Below are positions 37,171 to 45,411 of a DNA stretch of 64,000 nucleotides, piece after piece. The position numbers were made by a program, and so were the translations under genes. How positions within the stretch are numbered: position 1 is the stretch's first letter; every line of letters begins with the position of its first letter. This DNA is from an uncultured Aquimarina sp. (lineage in GTDB: Bacteria; Bacteroidota; Bacteroidia; Flavobacteriales; Flavobacteriaceae), in the NCBI GenBank assembly GCA_947495425.1, contig CANLYR010000016.1, forward strand, positions 1 through 64,000, in the 5' to 3' direction. The notes beneath the pieces are model-generated. The model had not been told where the DNA came from and did not search any database. It saw nothing but the letters and a program-made list of their open reading frames with translations.

Positions 37171-37265
37171 AATACTATATCATTACGAATCTTAAAGGAT
37201 TTAACAAAAATATTTTTTTTGTTAAAAATAACACAAAACAAAAAATAAGTCAGTTAATTCTTACT

Positions 37266-39452
37266 TTATCGTGTAAAAAGCAACTCTCTATATTTGGTTA
37301 ATGGCCATAATTCATCATCAACGATTAATTCTAACTTATCACAACTGTATCTAATTTGATCAAAAAGCGGCCTTACTTTGTTACAATAATTAGCGGCTTT
37401 CTTATCTATATCAGTTAGTTTATTGGCTTTTCTTCGTTCATTCGTCATTTCATCTACCTTAGTATTGATTTTGCTGATATACTCAGAGATTTCTTCTATA
37501 ATTTGCATTTGCTCTTTGGCATATTTCATAAAATCTTTCCCATAGAGTTCTTTTAAACCAGAGACATTATTAATCAATGTATTTTGATACTTAATCGCAG
37601 TAGGGATGACATGATTACGAGCAATATCACCAAGTACACGTCCTTCGATTTGGATCCGCATTGCATATTCTTCTATCTCTATTTCATATCGAGCCTCGGA
37701 TTCGATTTTATTCATCACCCCCATTTTCTCAAAAAGATCTAGATTCTTTTTTGAAACTTTAGCTTTTAGAGCTTCTGGCGTTGTCTTGTTGTTGCTTAAT
37801 CCTCTTTTCTTAGCTTCTTTTTCCCATTCTTCACCGTAACCATTACCTTCAAAAAGAATATTTTTTGATTTCTTTATATACTCTCTCAATATATTAAATA
37901 CAGCTTCGTCTTTTTTCAGCCCTTTTTTATCTATTAAAGCGTCCACTTCTTTTTTAAAATCAAGTAACTGTTTCGCTACAATGGTATTGAGAATGGTCAT
38001 CGGATTCGCACAATTAGCTTTCGATCCAACTGCTCTGAATTCAAATTTATTTCCTGTAAAGGCAAATGGAGAAGTTCGATTACGATCTGTATTATCCAAT
38101 AAGATTTCAGGTATTTTACCCACCACATTTAATTTTAGGTCCGTTTTTTCTTGCGGGGATAATTTACCATCGGTTACCCCTTCTAATTCCTTAAGTACAG
38201 CGCTTAACTGCTGCCCAATAAATACAGACATGATAGCTGGAGGCGCTTCATTTGCTCCAAGACGATGATCATTACTAGCAGAAGCAATACCAGCTCTCAT
38301 TAATTCTTCATTATCATTGATTGCCTTAATTGTATTAATAAAAAATGTTAAAAACTGAAGATTACTCATTGGGGTTTTACCAGGTCCCAAAAGATTAACA
38401 CCTGTATTTGTTCCTAAAGACCAATTATTGTGTTTTCCTGATCCATTTACTCCAGCAAAGGGCTTCTCATGTAGCAATACTTTTAAATTATGCCTGGCGG
38501 CAACTTTTTCCATAACATCCATAAGTAATGAGTTATGATCTACTGCTAAATTTGTTTCTTCATATATAGGTGCGAGTTCAAATTGATTTGGAGCAACTTC
38601 ATTATGCCGTGTCTTCACCGGAATACCAAGCAACATACATTCTACTTCCAAATCCATCATATAGTTTAGGGCTCTTGTAGGTATGCTTCCAAAATAATGA
38701 TCGTCTAACTGCTGCCCTTTTGCCGAAGAATGGCCAAGTAGTGTTCTTCCTGTCATTACAATATCTGGTCTTGAATAGGCAAGCGCACTATCAATCAAAA
38801 AATACTCTTGTTCCCAACCCAAAGAAGCGTTTACTTTCTTTACATTTTTATCAAAATATTTTGCTACGGCTGTTGCTGCATGATCTACAGCTTGCAAAGC
38901 TCTTAATAGTGGTGTCTTATAATCTAATGCCTCACCCGTATAGGCTACAAAAACAGTAGGAATAGATAAGGTTGTACCATAAATAAATGCTGGAGAAGTA
39001 GGATCCCACGCAGTATATCCTCTAGCTTCAAATGTATTTCGAATTCCACCATTAGGAAAAGAAGAAGCATCAGGTTCTTGCTGTACCAATTGTCCCCCTC
39101 CAAATTTTTCTATAGCCTGCCCGTTACCAATGGTTTCAAAAAAAGCATCGTGCTTCTCTGCAGTAGCCCCGGTAAGTGGCTGAAACCAATGTGTATAGTG
39201 TGTTACTCCTTTTGATAATGCCCAATCTTTCATAGCAGAAGCTATTTGATCAGCTATCTTACGATCAATTTTAGCTCCTTTATTTATAGCATCCATTACA
39301 CTATTGTATGCATCTTTTGTTAAAGATTGAAGCATAGTTCTTTGATCGAAAACATTTTCACCAAATAATACAGAGCGACGTTCTGTCTCATTAACGATTA
39401 CAGAAGTGCGATGTAACGTTTCTTTTAAAGCTTGAAATCTGAGTGTTGACAT
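37266..39452 (-). CDS. glnN: Glutamine synthetase type III
   Basis: Large GSIII that makes glutamine from glutamate, ammonia and ATP. 728 residues, the usual length. Seen: the N-terminal GSIII-specific segment STLRFQALKETLHRTSV, the catalytic beta-barrel with LGWEQEYFLID, the ammonium/glutamate region VAPNQFELAPIYEE, FAGVNGSGKHNNWSL, RTSPFAFTGNKFEFRAVGS, and the helical C-terminus. It diverges from a type II glutamine synthetase across a 221-base control region. Confidence 0.97.
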   Translation of the reverse strand: MSTLRFQALKETLHRTSVIVNETERRSVLFGENVFDQRTMLQSLTKDAYNSVMDAINKGAKIDRKIADQIASAMKDWALSKGVTHYTHWFQPLTGATAEKHDAFFETIGNGQAIEKFGGGQLVQQEPDASSFPNGGIRNTFEARGYTAWDPTSPAFIYGTTLSIPTVFVAYTGEALDYKTPLLRALQAVDHAATAVAKYFDKNVKKVNASLGWEQEYFLIDSALAYSRPDIVMTGRTLLGHSSAKGQQLDDHYFGSIPTRALNYMMDLEVECMLLGIPVKTRHNEVAPNQFELAPIYEETNLAVDHNSLLMDVMEKVAARHNLKVLLHEKPFAGVNGSGKHNNWSLGTNTGVNLLGPGKTPMSNLQFLTFFINTIKAINDNEELMRAGIASASNDHRLGANEAPPAIMSVFIGQQLSAVLKELEGVTDGKLSPQEKTDLKLNVVGKIPEILLDNTDRNRTSPFAFTGNKFEFRAVGSKANCANPMTILNTIVAKQLLDFKKEVDALIDKKGLKKDEAVFNILREYIKKSKNILFEGNGYGEEWEKEAKKRGLSNNKTTPEALKAKVSKKNLDLFEKMGVMNKIESEARYEIEIEEYAMRIQIEGRVLGDIARNHVIPTAIKYQNTLINNVSGLKELYGKDFMKYAKEQMQIIEEISEYISKINTKVDEMTNERRKANKLTDIDKKAANYCNKVRPLFDQIRYSCDKLELIVDDELWPLTKYRELLFTR

Positions 39453-39471
39453 AATTATGTGAGTTTTACTG

Positions 39472-39479
39472 CAAATATA
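39472..39479 (-). promoter_or_regulatory. -7 promoter element for glnN
   Basis: On the minus strand TATATTTG followed by C, an exact TAnnTTTG match, 20 bases before the glnN ATG at 39452. Confidence 0.6.
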
Positions 39480-39542
39480 AAAGAAGTTTTTATTGTTGAT
39501 ATGAAAATTTTCTTCTTTTAAAATTAATTATTCTTAAAAATA

Positions 39543-39600
39543 CCCCCTAAAAAACAAGGGGGTTAATAAATTTTAAATAAAAAACACATATTAACCCCCT
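39543..39600. promoter_or_regulatory. Three G5/C5 half-sites between the glutamine synthetase promoters
   Basis: CCCCCT (39543-39548), AGGGGGTTAAT (39557-39567) and ATTAACCCCCT (39590-39600). The last two are a perfect 11-bp inverted repeat with 22 bases between, and the first pairs with the second over six bases. They lie between the two divergent -7 elements, 64-128 bases from glnN's and 29-86 from the type II gene's. A shared operator for a nitrogen regulator is the simplest reading. Confidence 0.6.
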
Positions 39601-39628
39601 CTTTTTTTATGTATATAAAAAATAAAGT

Positions 39629-39636
39629 TAAATTTG
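39629..39636 (+). promoter_or_regulatory. -7 promoter element for the type II glutamine synthetase
   Basis: TAAATTTG matches TAnnTTTG, 38 bases before the ATG at 39674 and downstream of the G5/C5 half-sites. Confidence 0.6.
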
Positions 39637-39673
39637 TTAACTATTAAAGAGTTCAATTTATAACGTATTAATT

Positions 39674-40699
39674 ATGAGTAAGTCTAAATTAGAGTATATC
39701 TGGCTAGATGGTTATGTGCCAACTGCTAATCTAAGAAGTAAAACAAAAGTTGAAGAAAATTTTAGCGGAAAGCTAGAAGATTGTCCAATGTGGTCTTTTG
39801 ATGGTAGTTCTACGAAACAAGCAATAGGCGGTTCTTCTGATTGTTTATTGAAGCCAGTTGCTATTTACCCTGATCCTTCGAGAAATAATGGTTATCTAGT
39901 AATGACAGAGGTTTTAAATGCTGATGGAACTCCTCATGAATCTAATGCTAGAGCTACAATCGATGATAATGATAATGATTTTTGGTTTGGTTTTGAACAA
40001 GAGTATTTTATTATGGATACCGCAACACAGTTACCGTTAGGGTTTCCTGTTGGTGGTTATCCTGGTCCACAAGGCATGTATTATTGCTCTGTAGGTGGAA
40101 GAAATACACACGGTAGAGATTTTGTTGAAGAACATGCAGATTTATGTATTGCAGCCGGGCTTAATTTTGAAGGAATTAATCAAGAAGTAGCTAGTGGGCA
40201 ATGGGAATTTCAATTGTTTGCAAAAGGAGCTAAAAAAGCAGGTGATGAAATATGGATAGCTCGATATTTATTAGACCGTCTAACAGAACAATACGGATAT
40301 TATATCGATTATCATCCAAAACCTATTAAGGGAGATTGGAATGGTTCTGGTATGCACGCTAACTTCTCTAACGAAGTATTAAGAACTTGTGGTTCTAAAG
40401 AAGTGTATGAAACAATTTGTGAAGCATTCAGACCAGTGACCAAAGAGCACATTGCTGTATATGGTGAGTTTAATGACCAAAGATTAACGGGAGAACACGA
40501 AACACAATCTATTCATGAATTCTCTTATGGTGTATCAGATAGAGGAGCATCGATAAGGATCCCTATTATTACTGTAGAGAACGGATGGAAAGGTTGGCTA
40601 GAAGATCGTCGTCCTGCATCAAATGGAGATCCTTATAAGATTGCAGCCAGAATTGTAAAAACTGTTAAAACTGCAGATGTACAAGCTGTTTTAGCATAA
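39674..40699 (+). CDS. Glutamine synthetase type II (eukaryotic-like)
   Basis: A 341-residue GSII. Seen: WSFDGSSTKQA (GSII N-terminal), FWFGFEQEYFIMD with the metal-binding glutamates, the eukaryotic-type PQGMYYCSVGGRN, INQEVASGQWEFQLF, GDWNGSGMHANFS, and the C-terminal SIRIPIITVENGWKGWLEDRRPASNGDPY that binds glutamate and ATP. Cytoplasmic. Divergent from glnN, so the cell carries two unrelated synthetases under linked control. Ends with a strong terminator. Confidence 0.97.
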   Translation: MSKSKLEYIWLDGYVPTANLRSKTKVEENFSGKLEDCPMWSFDGSSTKQAIGGSSDCLLKPVAIYPDPSRNNGYLVMTEVLNADGTPHESNARATIDDNDNDFWFGFEQEYFIMDTATQLPLGFPVGGYPGPQGMYYCSVGGRNTHGRDFVEEHADLCIAAGLNFEGINQEVASGQWEFQLFAKGAKKAGDEIWIARYLLDRLTEQYGYYIDYHPKPIKGDWNGSGMHANFSNEVLRTCGSKEVYETICEAFRPVTKEHIAVYGEFNDQRLTGEHETQSIHEFSYGVSDRGASIRIPIITVENGWKGWLEDRRPASNGDPYKIAARIVKTVKTADVQAVLA

Positions 40700-40737
40700 C
40701 AAAACACGCTGAACTGACTACTATGTTAGTAAACGCT

Positions 40738-40769
40738 AAAAAACCTCTGATAACTTCAGAGGTTTTTTT
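40738..40769 (+). terminator. Terminator after the type II glutamine synthetase
   Basis: AAAAAACCTCTGA (40738-40750) and TCAGAGGTTTTTT (from 40756) form a perfect stem over TAACT, ending in a T run. Confidence 0.85.
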
Positions 40770-40820
40770 ATGGTTGGTACTAAACTCATCTTGTGCAATG
40801 AATATTAATCCAATACCAGT

Positions 40821-41780
40821 TTATTTCAGTAATACCAATGCTATAAAAATACAATACCCCACAAAAATAAAAAGACCTTTTGGTCTACCTATACGCATCT
40901 TTTTAGGAATAAAAGCCAAAGGAAGCAAAATCATTGCAAAACCAAGCATCCAATAAATATTGACACTCATTAAAGCTTCATCTTTAACAGCTATAGGTTG
41001 AATTAACGAAGTTATTCCTAAAACAGAGGCTATATTAAAAATATTAGACCCTATGAGGTTACCCAATGAGATTGCTTTTTCTTGCTTAAGAGCGGCAATT
41101 ACCGAAGCCGCTAATTCTGGAACACTTGTCCCTACAGCGATAAGAGTTACTGCAATAACACCTTCGCTAATACCCATTTTTAAAGCGATAGTTTCAGCTC
41201 CATTAACTAATAATTCAGAACCAAAATATAATGTACAACCGCCGATCAATAACCAAATGAAAATTTTAAAATTTGAAGTTTTTTGCAAAGAATCATCCAC
41301 TTCTTCGACCATAGCGCCCGAAGATTTTCTGGCGCGTCTAATCAATAGAAAAAGATATAACAGTAAAGACAAAAGTAACCCGAGCCCCTCTAATTGAGTC
41401 AAAACCCCATCATTTTCTAATAAAAGAAATAAGGCAAAAGACAAAAGCACCATCACTGGCCAATTGAATTTATAAAAATCACTATCGATCGTTAATGGAC
41501 CAATTATTGCCGTTATACCCAATACCAAACCTATGTTAGCTATATTAGATCCAACAACATTTCCTAAAGATATATCAGATAATCCGCTTAGCGCTGCCTG
41601 AATACTAACTAGTAGTTCTGGTGCAGATGTGGCAAAAGAGACTACAGTTAAACCAATAACCATACGAGAAAGTTTAAGCCTAAAAGATAATGCAACCGAA
41701 GACCTAACCAAAAACTCTCCTCCAACCACAAGAAGAACAAATCCTATTATTACATATAGCACACTTACTATCATAACCAA
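40821..41780 (-). CDS. Calcium/sodium antiporter (YrbG-like, CaCA family)
   Basis: A 319-residue inner membrane exchanger with about ten membrane segments and the two family alpha repeats: GLTVVSFATSAPELLVSIQAAL near residue 45 and VTLIAVGTSVPELAASVIAAL near residue 205, each with the ion-binding Glu in a PEL motif. LGNVVGSNIANIG and LGNLIGSNIFNIAS follow, as expected. Exports Ca2+ against Na+ or H+; the ion is inferred from family. Monocistronic. Confidence 0.93.
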   Translation of the reverse strand: MVMIVSVLYVIIGFVLLVVGGEFLVRSSVALSFRLKLSRMVIGLTVVSFATSAPELLVSIQAALSGLSDISLGNVVGSNIANIGLVLGITAIIGPLTIDSDFYKFNWPVMVLLSFALFLLLENDGVLTQLEGLGLLLSLLLYLFLLIRRARKSSGAMVEEVDDSLQKTSNFKIFIWLLIGGCTLYFGSELLVNGAETIALKMGISEGVIAVTLIAVGTSVPELAASVIAALKQEKAISLGNLIGSNIFNIASVLGITSLIQPIAVKDEALMSVNIYWMLGFAMILLPLAFIPKKMRIGRPKGLFIFVGYCIFIALVLLK

Positions 41781-41865
41781 AAATTTACCTGCGAATATAG
41801 GATAAGTATAGCATTGTTTATCAATTAAAGCTTATATTTTTTCGTGTTTTTATTATCTTCGAAAA

Positions 41866-42018
41866 ATGAAAAAATCACTATTTTTAGTACTTGCAAAGCT
41901 GAACAAAATACTCCTTCCTAGTTTTACCAAAAGACGCTTGGATCTTGGTAAAGCTTCAAAATTACAGCTTCTTATATTTGGATGGCGATTATATGTTACA
42001 AAAAGAGTTTTAGACTAA
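41866..42018 (+). CDS. Conserved 50-residue flavobacterial protein
   Basis: ATG at 41866, stop TAA at 42016-42018. The product starts MKKSLFLVLAKLNKILLP and ends in a basic tail with LQLLIFGWRLYVTKRVLD. Proteins of this length and pattern (LAKLNK, LPSFTK, DL-x-KASK, GW-x-x-YVT) recur in Flavobacteriaceae, and are sometimes annotated 'SsrA-binding', though they lack the SmpB fold. It is too basic and short for a soluble enzyme; a membrane-surface or nucleic-acid contact is possible. A weak -7-like TATCTTCG lies just upstream. Confidence 0.6.
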   Translation: MKKSLFLVLAKLNKILLPSFTKRRLDLGKASKLQLLIFGWRLYVTKRVLD

Positions 42019-42129
42019 CACTACTATCACATTGACTAAAACACTATTTTTTGCAACACCGGCTGCTTTTTTTCGTAATTAAGATAGCGTTCAAAATATT
42101 CTTTAAATAAAAAATTATAAATATTTAGT

Positions 42130-42948
42130 ATGAAAAAAAAGTTCATCTTAGGATTGGGCATACTAGGTATGCTTTCCTTAACAGCATTCACAAAAACCAC
42201 AGCGCATCTATTCGTTGAAGATACACTACAATCTGACGAAATAACGGCTATAATTAACAAAAACACCTCTGAGAAAGAATTAGAAGATCTCAAAACATTC
42301 TTTGCAGAAAATGGTATTGAGCTAATTATTAAAAAAATAGCGTATAATGATAAGAACGAAATGACAAGTCTTAGCATTATACTAAAAAAAGGAAATTCAA
42401 AAAGTCAATATTCTTCTTCATCCAATCAACCTATTTCAGAAATTAAGTTAGGCTACAAGGACGATAGTCTTTATATCACTAATTCTGGCATGTTTGACAT
42501 AGCTGCCTGGAGAGGTCAATCCAGTTTTAACTATCCCAAAATTGATATGGATAGTATTATGAAAAAACACAATTTTGCTTTTGACTTTAATTTTGATGAA
42601 GAAACTGACTCCCTATCTGTTAATGGACATTTTAATATCCAAAAATTCAAAGACCAAATCATGCAGTCATTTAATTTTGAAGAAGATGAAGATGGTAATT
42701 TCTCTTTTAACGGTCAACAAATAGGTCCTTTTCTCAATTCACATAGCCAAAGATTCAATTTTGTAGACAATCCAGATATAGAAAAACTAATTATCATAGA
42801 CGGTAAAGAATCAAACTTTGAGACATTAGACCGCATGGCGAAATCAGATCAACTTGCAGAAGTAGATTTTCTTAAACCTAAAACTGCTATTAGTATTTAT
42901 GGCAATAAAGCAAAAGATGGTGCCATAATTGCAACTACAAAAAAGTAA
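42130..42948 (+). CDS. Secreted protein with TonB-plug-like C-terminus
   Basis: A 272-residue exported protein with a signal peptide (about 1-26). The middle is rich in Asp, Ser and Phe without recognisable enzyme motifs (for example FNFDEETDSLSVNGHFN). The last about 60 residues, KLIIIDGKESNFETLDRM then AISIYGNKAKDGAIIATTKK, resemble the plug tip of SusC/TonB-dependent receptors (VDG ... IYG-x-x-x-x-NGVI-x-x-TTKK). The same tail appears on some BlaR1/M56-type sensors in this phylum. Role unknown; a partner-binding tail is possible. Confidence 0.65.
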   Translation: MKKKFILGLGILGMLSLTAFTKTTAHLFVEDTLQSDEITAIINKNTSEKELEDLKTFFAENGIELIIKKIAYNDKNEMTSLSIILKKGNSKSQYSSSSNQPISEIKLGYKDDSLYITNSGMFDIAAWRGQSSFNYPKIDMDSIMKKHNFAFDFNFDEETDSLSVNGHFNIQKFKDQIMQSFNFEEDEDGNFSFNGQQIGPFLNSHSQRFNFVDNPDIEKLIIIDGKESNFETLDRMAKSDQLAEVDFLKPKTAISIYGNKAKDGAIIATTKK

Positions 42949-42979
42949 ATTATTTGTAAAAAGATGACCATGACGAACT

Positions 42980-43018
42980 AAACCAAACCCCTGCACTTGC
43001 GGTGCAGGGGTTTGGTTT
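42980..43018 (+). terminator. Terminator after the secreted protein gene
   Basis: A 17-bp perfect stem: 42980-42996 pairs with 43002-43018 over a 5-base loop; the core is CCCCTGCAC/GTGCAGGGG. A short T run follows. Confidence 0.8.
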
Positions 43019-43082
43019 TACAACATAAATTCATTTAGAAACATTTAATCTCTTTTTTAGTTATTAAAAAGTCGATATAAAT

Positions 43083-43114
43083 TTTGTTAGCAATATAAAA
43101 AACATTTATATTTG
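43083..43114 (+). promoter_or_regulatory. Promoter of tRNA-Arg
   Basis: TTTG at 43083-43086 (-33) and TATATTTG at 43107-43114 (-7) separated by 20 bases, the closest full match to the Bacteroidota consensus in this window. Transcription would start a few bases before the tRNA at 43127. Confidence 0.7.
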
Positions 43115-43126
43115 CACCCGCAAAAC

Positions 43127-43200
43127 GGCCTCGTAGCATAACTGAATAGTGCACTTGATTACGGCTCAAGAGGTTGCAGGTTTGAATCCTGCCGAGGTCA
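43127..43200 (+). tRNA. tRNA-Arg (ACG), integration target
   Basis: A 74-base cloverleaf. Acceptor GGCCTCG/CGAGGTC with one G-T pair, anticodon stem CTTGA/TCAAG around loop TTACGGC (anticodon ACG), T arm GCAGGTTTGAATCCTGC. The 3' end, from 43187, is the attL core of an integrated element, and the gene stays intact. Confidence 0.95.
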
Positions 43201-43202
43201 CA
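43187..43202 (+). other. attL core direct repeat
   Basis: TCCTGCCGAGGTCACA, covering the tRNA-Arg T-stem end, acceptor 3' strand and the following CA. The same 16 bases occur at 58961-58976. Confidence 0.9.
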
Positions 43203-43205
43203 TCA

Positions 43206-43237
43206 AATCCCTTTAAAACATTAGTTTTTAAGGGATT
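43206..43237 (+). terminator. Hairpin just inside attL
   Basis: AATCCCTT (43206-43213) pairs with AAGGGATT (43230-43237), extendable through A and T bases. It lies 6 bases after the tRNA and takes the place of the chromosomal terminator now beyond attR (58977-59015). No strong T run follows, so termination is only likely. Confidence 0.45.
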
Positions 43238-43243
43238 ATTTAT

Positions 43244-43267
43244 TTTATGGTGACAGATTTGGTGACA
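43244..43267. promoter_or_regulatory. Probable integrase arm sites at the left end
   Basis: TTTATGGTGACA at 43244-43255 and a second GGTGACA at 43261-43267. The 12-mer recurs at 58839-58850 near the right end. Repeats of this kind near both ends are typical of arm-type binding sites for a tyrosine integrase or excisionase. Confidence 0.5.
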
Positions 43268-43271
43268 GGAT

Positions 43272-43682
43272 TTATTTAAGTATTTCAAGAAAATCTTTAC
43301 TGAAATTGAACTCAACAAATTTCCTTTCTATTGAATATCCTCTGTTTTTAAAAACTAGAAGGGATTCCATTAACATATTACTATCTGTTTCACTATGATC
43401 TATAGCAATATTTTTCTTACTAGTTTCTTTGAACTGATTTAAAAATGATTCAAAACATTCTGTTTTAAATCCACTTTTTTTTATTTCACGATAGTATAAT
43501 CTTTTTCTTTTAGGTTTAATAGTCCCTTTTTCTCCAACATATGAAAATTTAATGATAATTTCATTGAATTCTATCTCTTCTTCTATGTATAAAAGAAAAG
43601 CAATTAATTCTTCATCTTTTTCGGTTAAATCACTAAAGTCTTTGTTTAAAAACAATTCAGCTTTGCTTTTCATATTAATCAT
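43272..43682 (-). CDS. Hypothetical acidic protein at the element left end
   Basis: A 136-residue soluble protein rich in Glu, Lys and Phe. I recognise no domain. The segment EEIEFNEIIIKFSYVGEKGT looks like a beta hairpin, and the C-terminal part (NRGYSIERKFVEFNFSKDFLEILK) is helical. Two ATG codons (43682 and 43673) are possible starts. Outermost cargo gene, 120 bases beyond the AbiEii gene, so it might be a separate transcript. Confidence 0.55.
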   Translation of the reverse strand: MINMKSKAELFLNKDFSDLTEKDEELIAFLLYIEEEIEFNEIIIKFSYVGEKGTIKPKRKRLYYREIKKSGFKTECFESFLNQFKETSKKNIAIDHSETDSNMLMESLLVFKNRGYSIERKFVEFNFSKDFLEILK

Positions 43683-43802
43683 TCTGGTTTACCTAGTACT
43701 TTTATCATTACAATAAAAAGGTTATCATTATAGCCTTTTATTATTTTTCACAATACGTAAATAATCATTTTTTCTAATCCCAGCTGGTAAGTTTCTCAAA
43801 AA

Positions 43803-44798
43803 TTACCAAGTTAAACCATTATTAATCTGTTCTTGTAATTTGACAAGTTGTTTTATCAAATCATCCCAGGACAGAGATTCTCCTGCAAACATACTTTCTT
43901 GCATTTCCTGATAATCATTTTTATATGCTGTTATTATGTTGTCAGGCGGAATAATACGAAGACTTTCTGGTTTATGATGGTCATAATCTACTCCTCTTAT
44001 TGGGTTAAAAGATTTACGATGGTTGACAATGTTGTAAAAGAGATCTTTGTTTTGCAAAGCTTCTTTTGCATAAGGAGTATTCATAAGTCTTTCAATATCA
44101 TAAAGATGCCTACTTAGTCTTTCTATACGAATATCTTTCTTTTGCCATTCTTCATGTAAAAGAAAGATTTTTTCAAGAAAGGTTCGTTGTGGCAAAACAG
44201 TTTGCACTGGAAATGCAGCCTTTGCAAACGTTGAGTCATCAAACTCATTATCTATTATTGCTTTTATAAGTCGTTCTTCAAAAGGTTCTCTTAATGATCG
44301 GCAACTTATTTCTAAAAGTACTCTGGGAGGCAAGTATTCGATTTTTTGTGTCAATGGTTCATATGTTACATATACACGCAAAGGATCTGTATCGGAATCC
44401 TTATATGGTTCTACACCAATTGATGTGATTGGTAACTGTTCTGTTGTGATAATTACATGTACATCATTTAATAATTGATTGCTTATAAAGTTGGCACTTT
44501 TCTTTCTAAGGTTTTTTATTTGGGTACGACTAAGTTCTCCATCAAATTGAAAATACCCTCGATCAATAGCTAAATCAATATCTTCAGAAAAACGATTAAT
44601 AAGATTGTATCCTTTGCTTAGCGATGTACCTCCTTTAAATACAAGCGAATCTGCATATGGTAAGGAAAATACTATACGCAATAATTGGGTAACCCACCAG
44701 TCTTTTTCTATAGCAGAGGAAGGTAATCCCGTTTTTGCTGCAACTTGAGTGAATATTGCTTTTCGTTGAGTATCGCTCAGGGTAATAAAATCACTCAT
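43803..44798 (-). CDS. AbiEii-type nucleotidyltransferase toxin
   Basis: A 331-residue member of the AbiEii/AbiGii toxin family, a DNA polymerase-beta-like nucleotidyltransferase that acts through a type IV toxin-antitoxin system and can give phage abortive infection. Seen: the motif FKGGTSLSKGY (GGTSLS at about 56-61) and the catalytic acidic pair in SEDIDLAID (D73, D75). The C-terminal helical half has HEEWQKKDIRIERLSRHLYDI. Overlaps the antitoxin stop by 8 bases. Confidence 0.92.
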   Translation of the reverse strand: MSDFITLSDTQRKAIFTQVAAKTGLPSSAIEKDWWVTQLLRIVFSLPYADSLVFKGGTSLSKGYNLINRFSEDIDLAIDRGYFQFDGELSRTQIKNLRKKSANFISNQLLNDVHVIITTEQLPITSIGVEPYKDSDTDPLRVYVTYEPLTQKIEYLPPRVLLEISCRSLREPFEERLIKAIIDNEFDDSTFAKAAFPVQTVLPQRTFLEKIFLLHEEWQKKDIRIERLSRHLYDIERLMNTPYAKEALQNKDLFYNIVNHRKSFNPIRGVDYDHHKPESLRIIPPDNIITAYKNDYQEMQESMFAGESLSWDDLIKQLVKLQEQINNGLTW

Positions 44799-45411
44799 AA
44801 TAGTACATTAATAGATTACTAAATATCTCTTTAATCCAGGATGGCGCAAGTTTCATATCGTGATAGAGATGCTCTGGTTCTTCTTTTTTTAAAATCTGCT
44901 TGATTTTGTCCAGCTGTTCTTTCGTGACTTTGTCCTTTCCAATAGATTTAAGAGCCTGTATTACCAATCCACTTAATTTTCCTTTCGTAGATAAGTTTTT
45001 TGGACTTGCCTTTTTGAATTTAATATTGCGATTGCCTATTTTAATCGTTCTTGGACTTCCGTCTGTTAGGTAGACTTGGTTAAGAGGTACTTGTGTAGAC
45101 AAACCTAATACATTTAATGCTTGAATTCCGGTAGGTATAATTCGTGCATTGTCTCTGACAGCAATAGCCTTTGCAATTTCCTCTATTTCAGGAATAATAT
45201 TTCCTAGAAGTTTATCTTGTTTAGGATATAAATATATACCTCTAGCAAGTCTGACTACTATATTTTTTTCAGATAATCTTTTCAGAGCTTGCCTAATGGC
45301 AGCATCTTCTCCTAAGTATTCAAAGGTTTCAGTAAAAAAAATAAGTCCACGTTTCTTCTTGTTTTTAAGAAGGCTTTGTATTTGTTTTTCTATGCTATTG
45401 TGAACATTCAT
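44791..45411 (-). CDS. AbiEi-type antitoxin (DUF6088 family)
   Basis: With the ATG at 45411 it has 206 residues. The N-terminal winged helix (FTETFEYLGEDAAIRQALKRLSEKNIVVRLARGIYLYP) binds DNA; the C-terminal domain (NARIIPTGIQALNVLGLSTQVPLNQVYLTDGSPRTI) is the toxin-neutralising part. Earlier in-frame starts exist but lie upstream of the operator and have no family similarity. Known family behaviour is negative autoregulation through an inverted repeat at the promoter, which is visible here. Confidence 0.88.
   Translation of the reverse strand: MNVHNSIEKQIQSLLKNKKKRGLIFFTETFEYLGEDAAIRQALKRLSEKNIVVRLARGIYLYPKQDKLLGNIIPEIEEIAKAIAVRDNARIIPTGIQALNVLGLSTQVPLNQVYLTDGSPRTIKIGNRNIKFKKASPKNLSTKGKLSGLVIQALKSIGKDKVTKEQLDKIKQILKKEEPEHLYHDMKLAPSWIKEIFSNLLMYYYE

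Larger units (their letters stand above)
36938..37265. other. Intergenic control region of the curli block
   Basis: 328 bases without a gene, between the start of the curlin gene and the end of glnN. It holds a probable -7 element (37040-37047, minus), a 7-bp inverted repeat GTTACGG/CCGTAAC at 37152-37170, and an AT-only hairpin at 37200-37226 (TTTAACAAAAA facing TTTTTGTTAAA) that may end the glnN transcript. Confidence 0.6.

Noticed and set aside
39557-39608. Transcription attenuator or riboswitch for the type II glutamine synthetase (stem plus T run)
   Set aside because: The only good -7 element (39629-39636) is downstream of the stem, so the stem would not be in the mRNA. An operator is the better reading.
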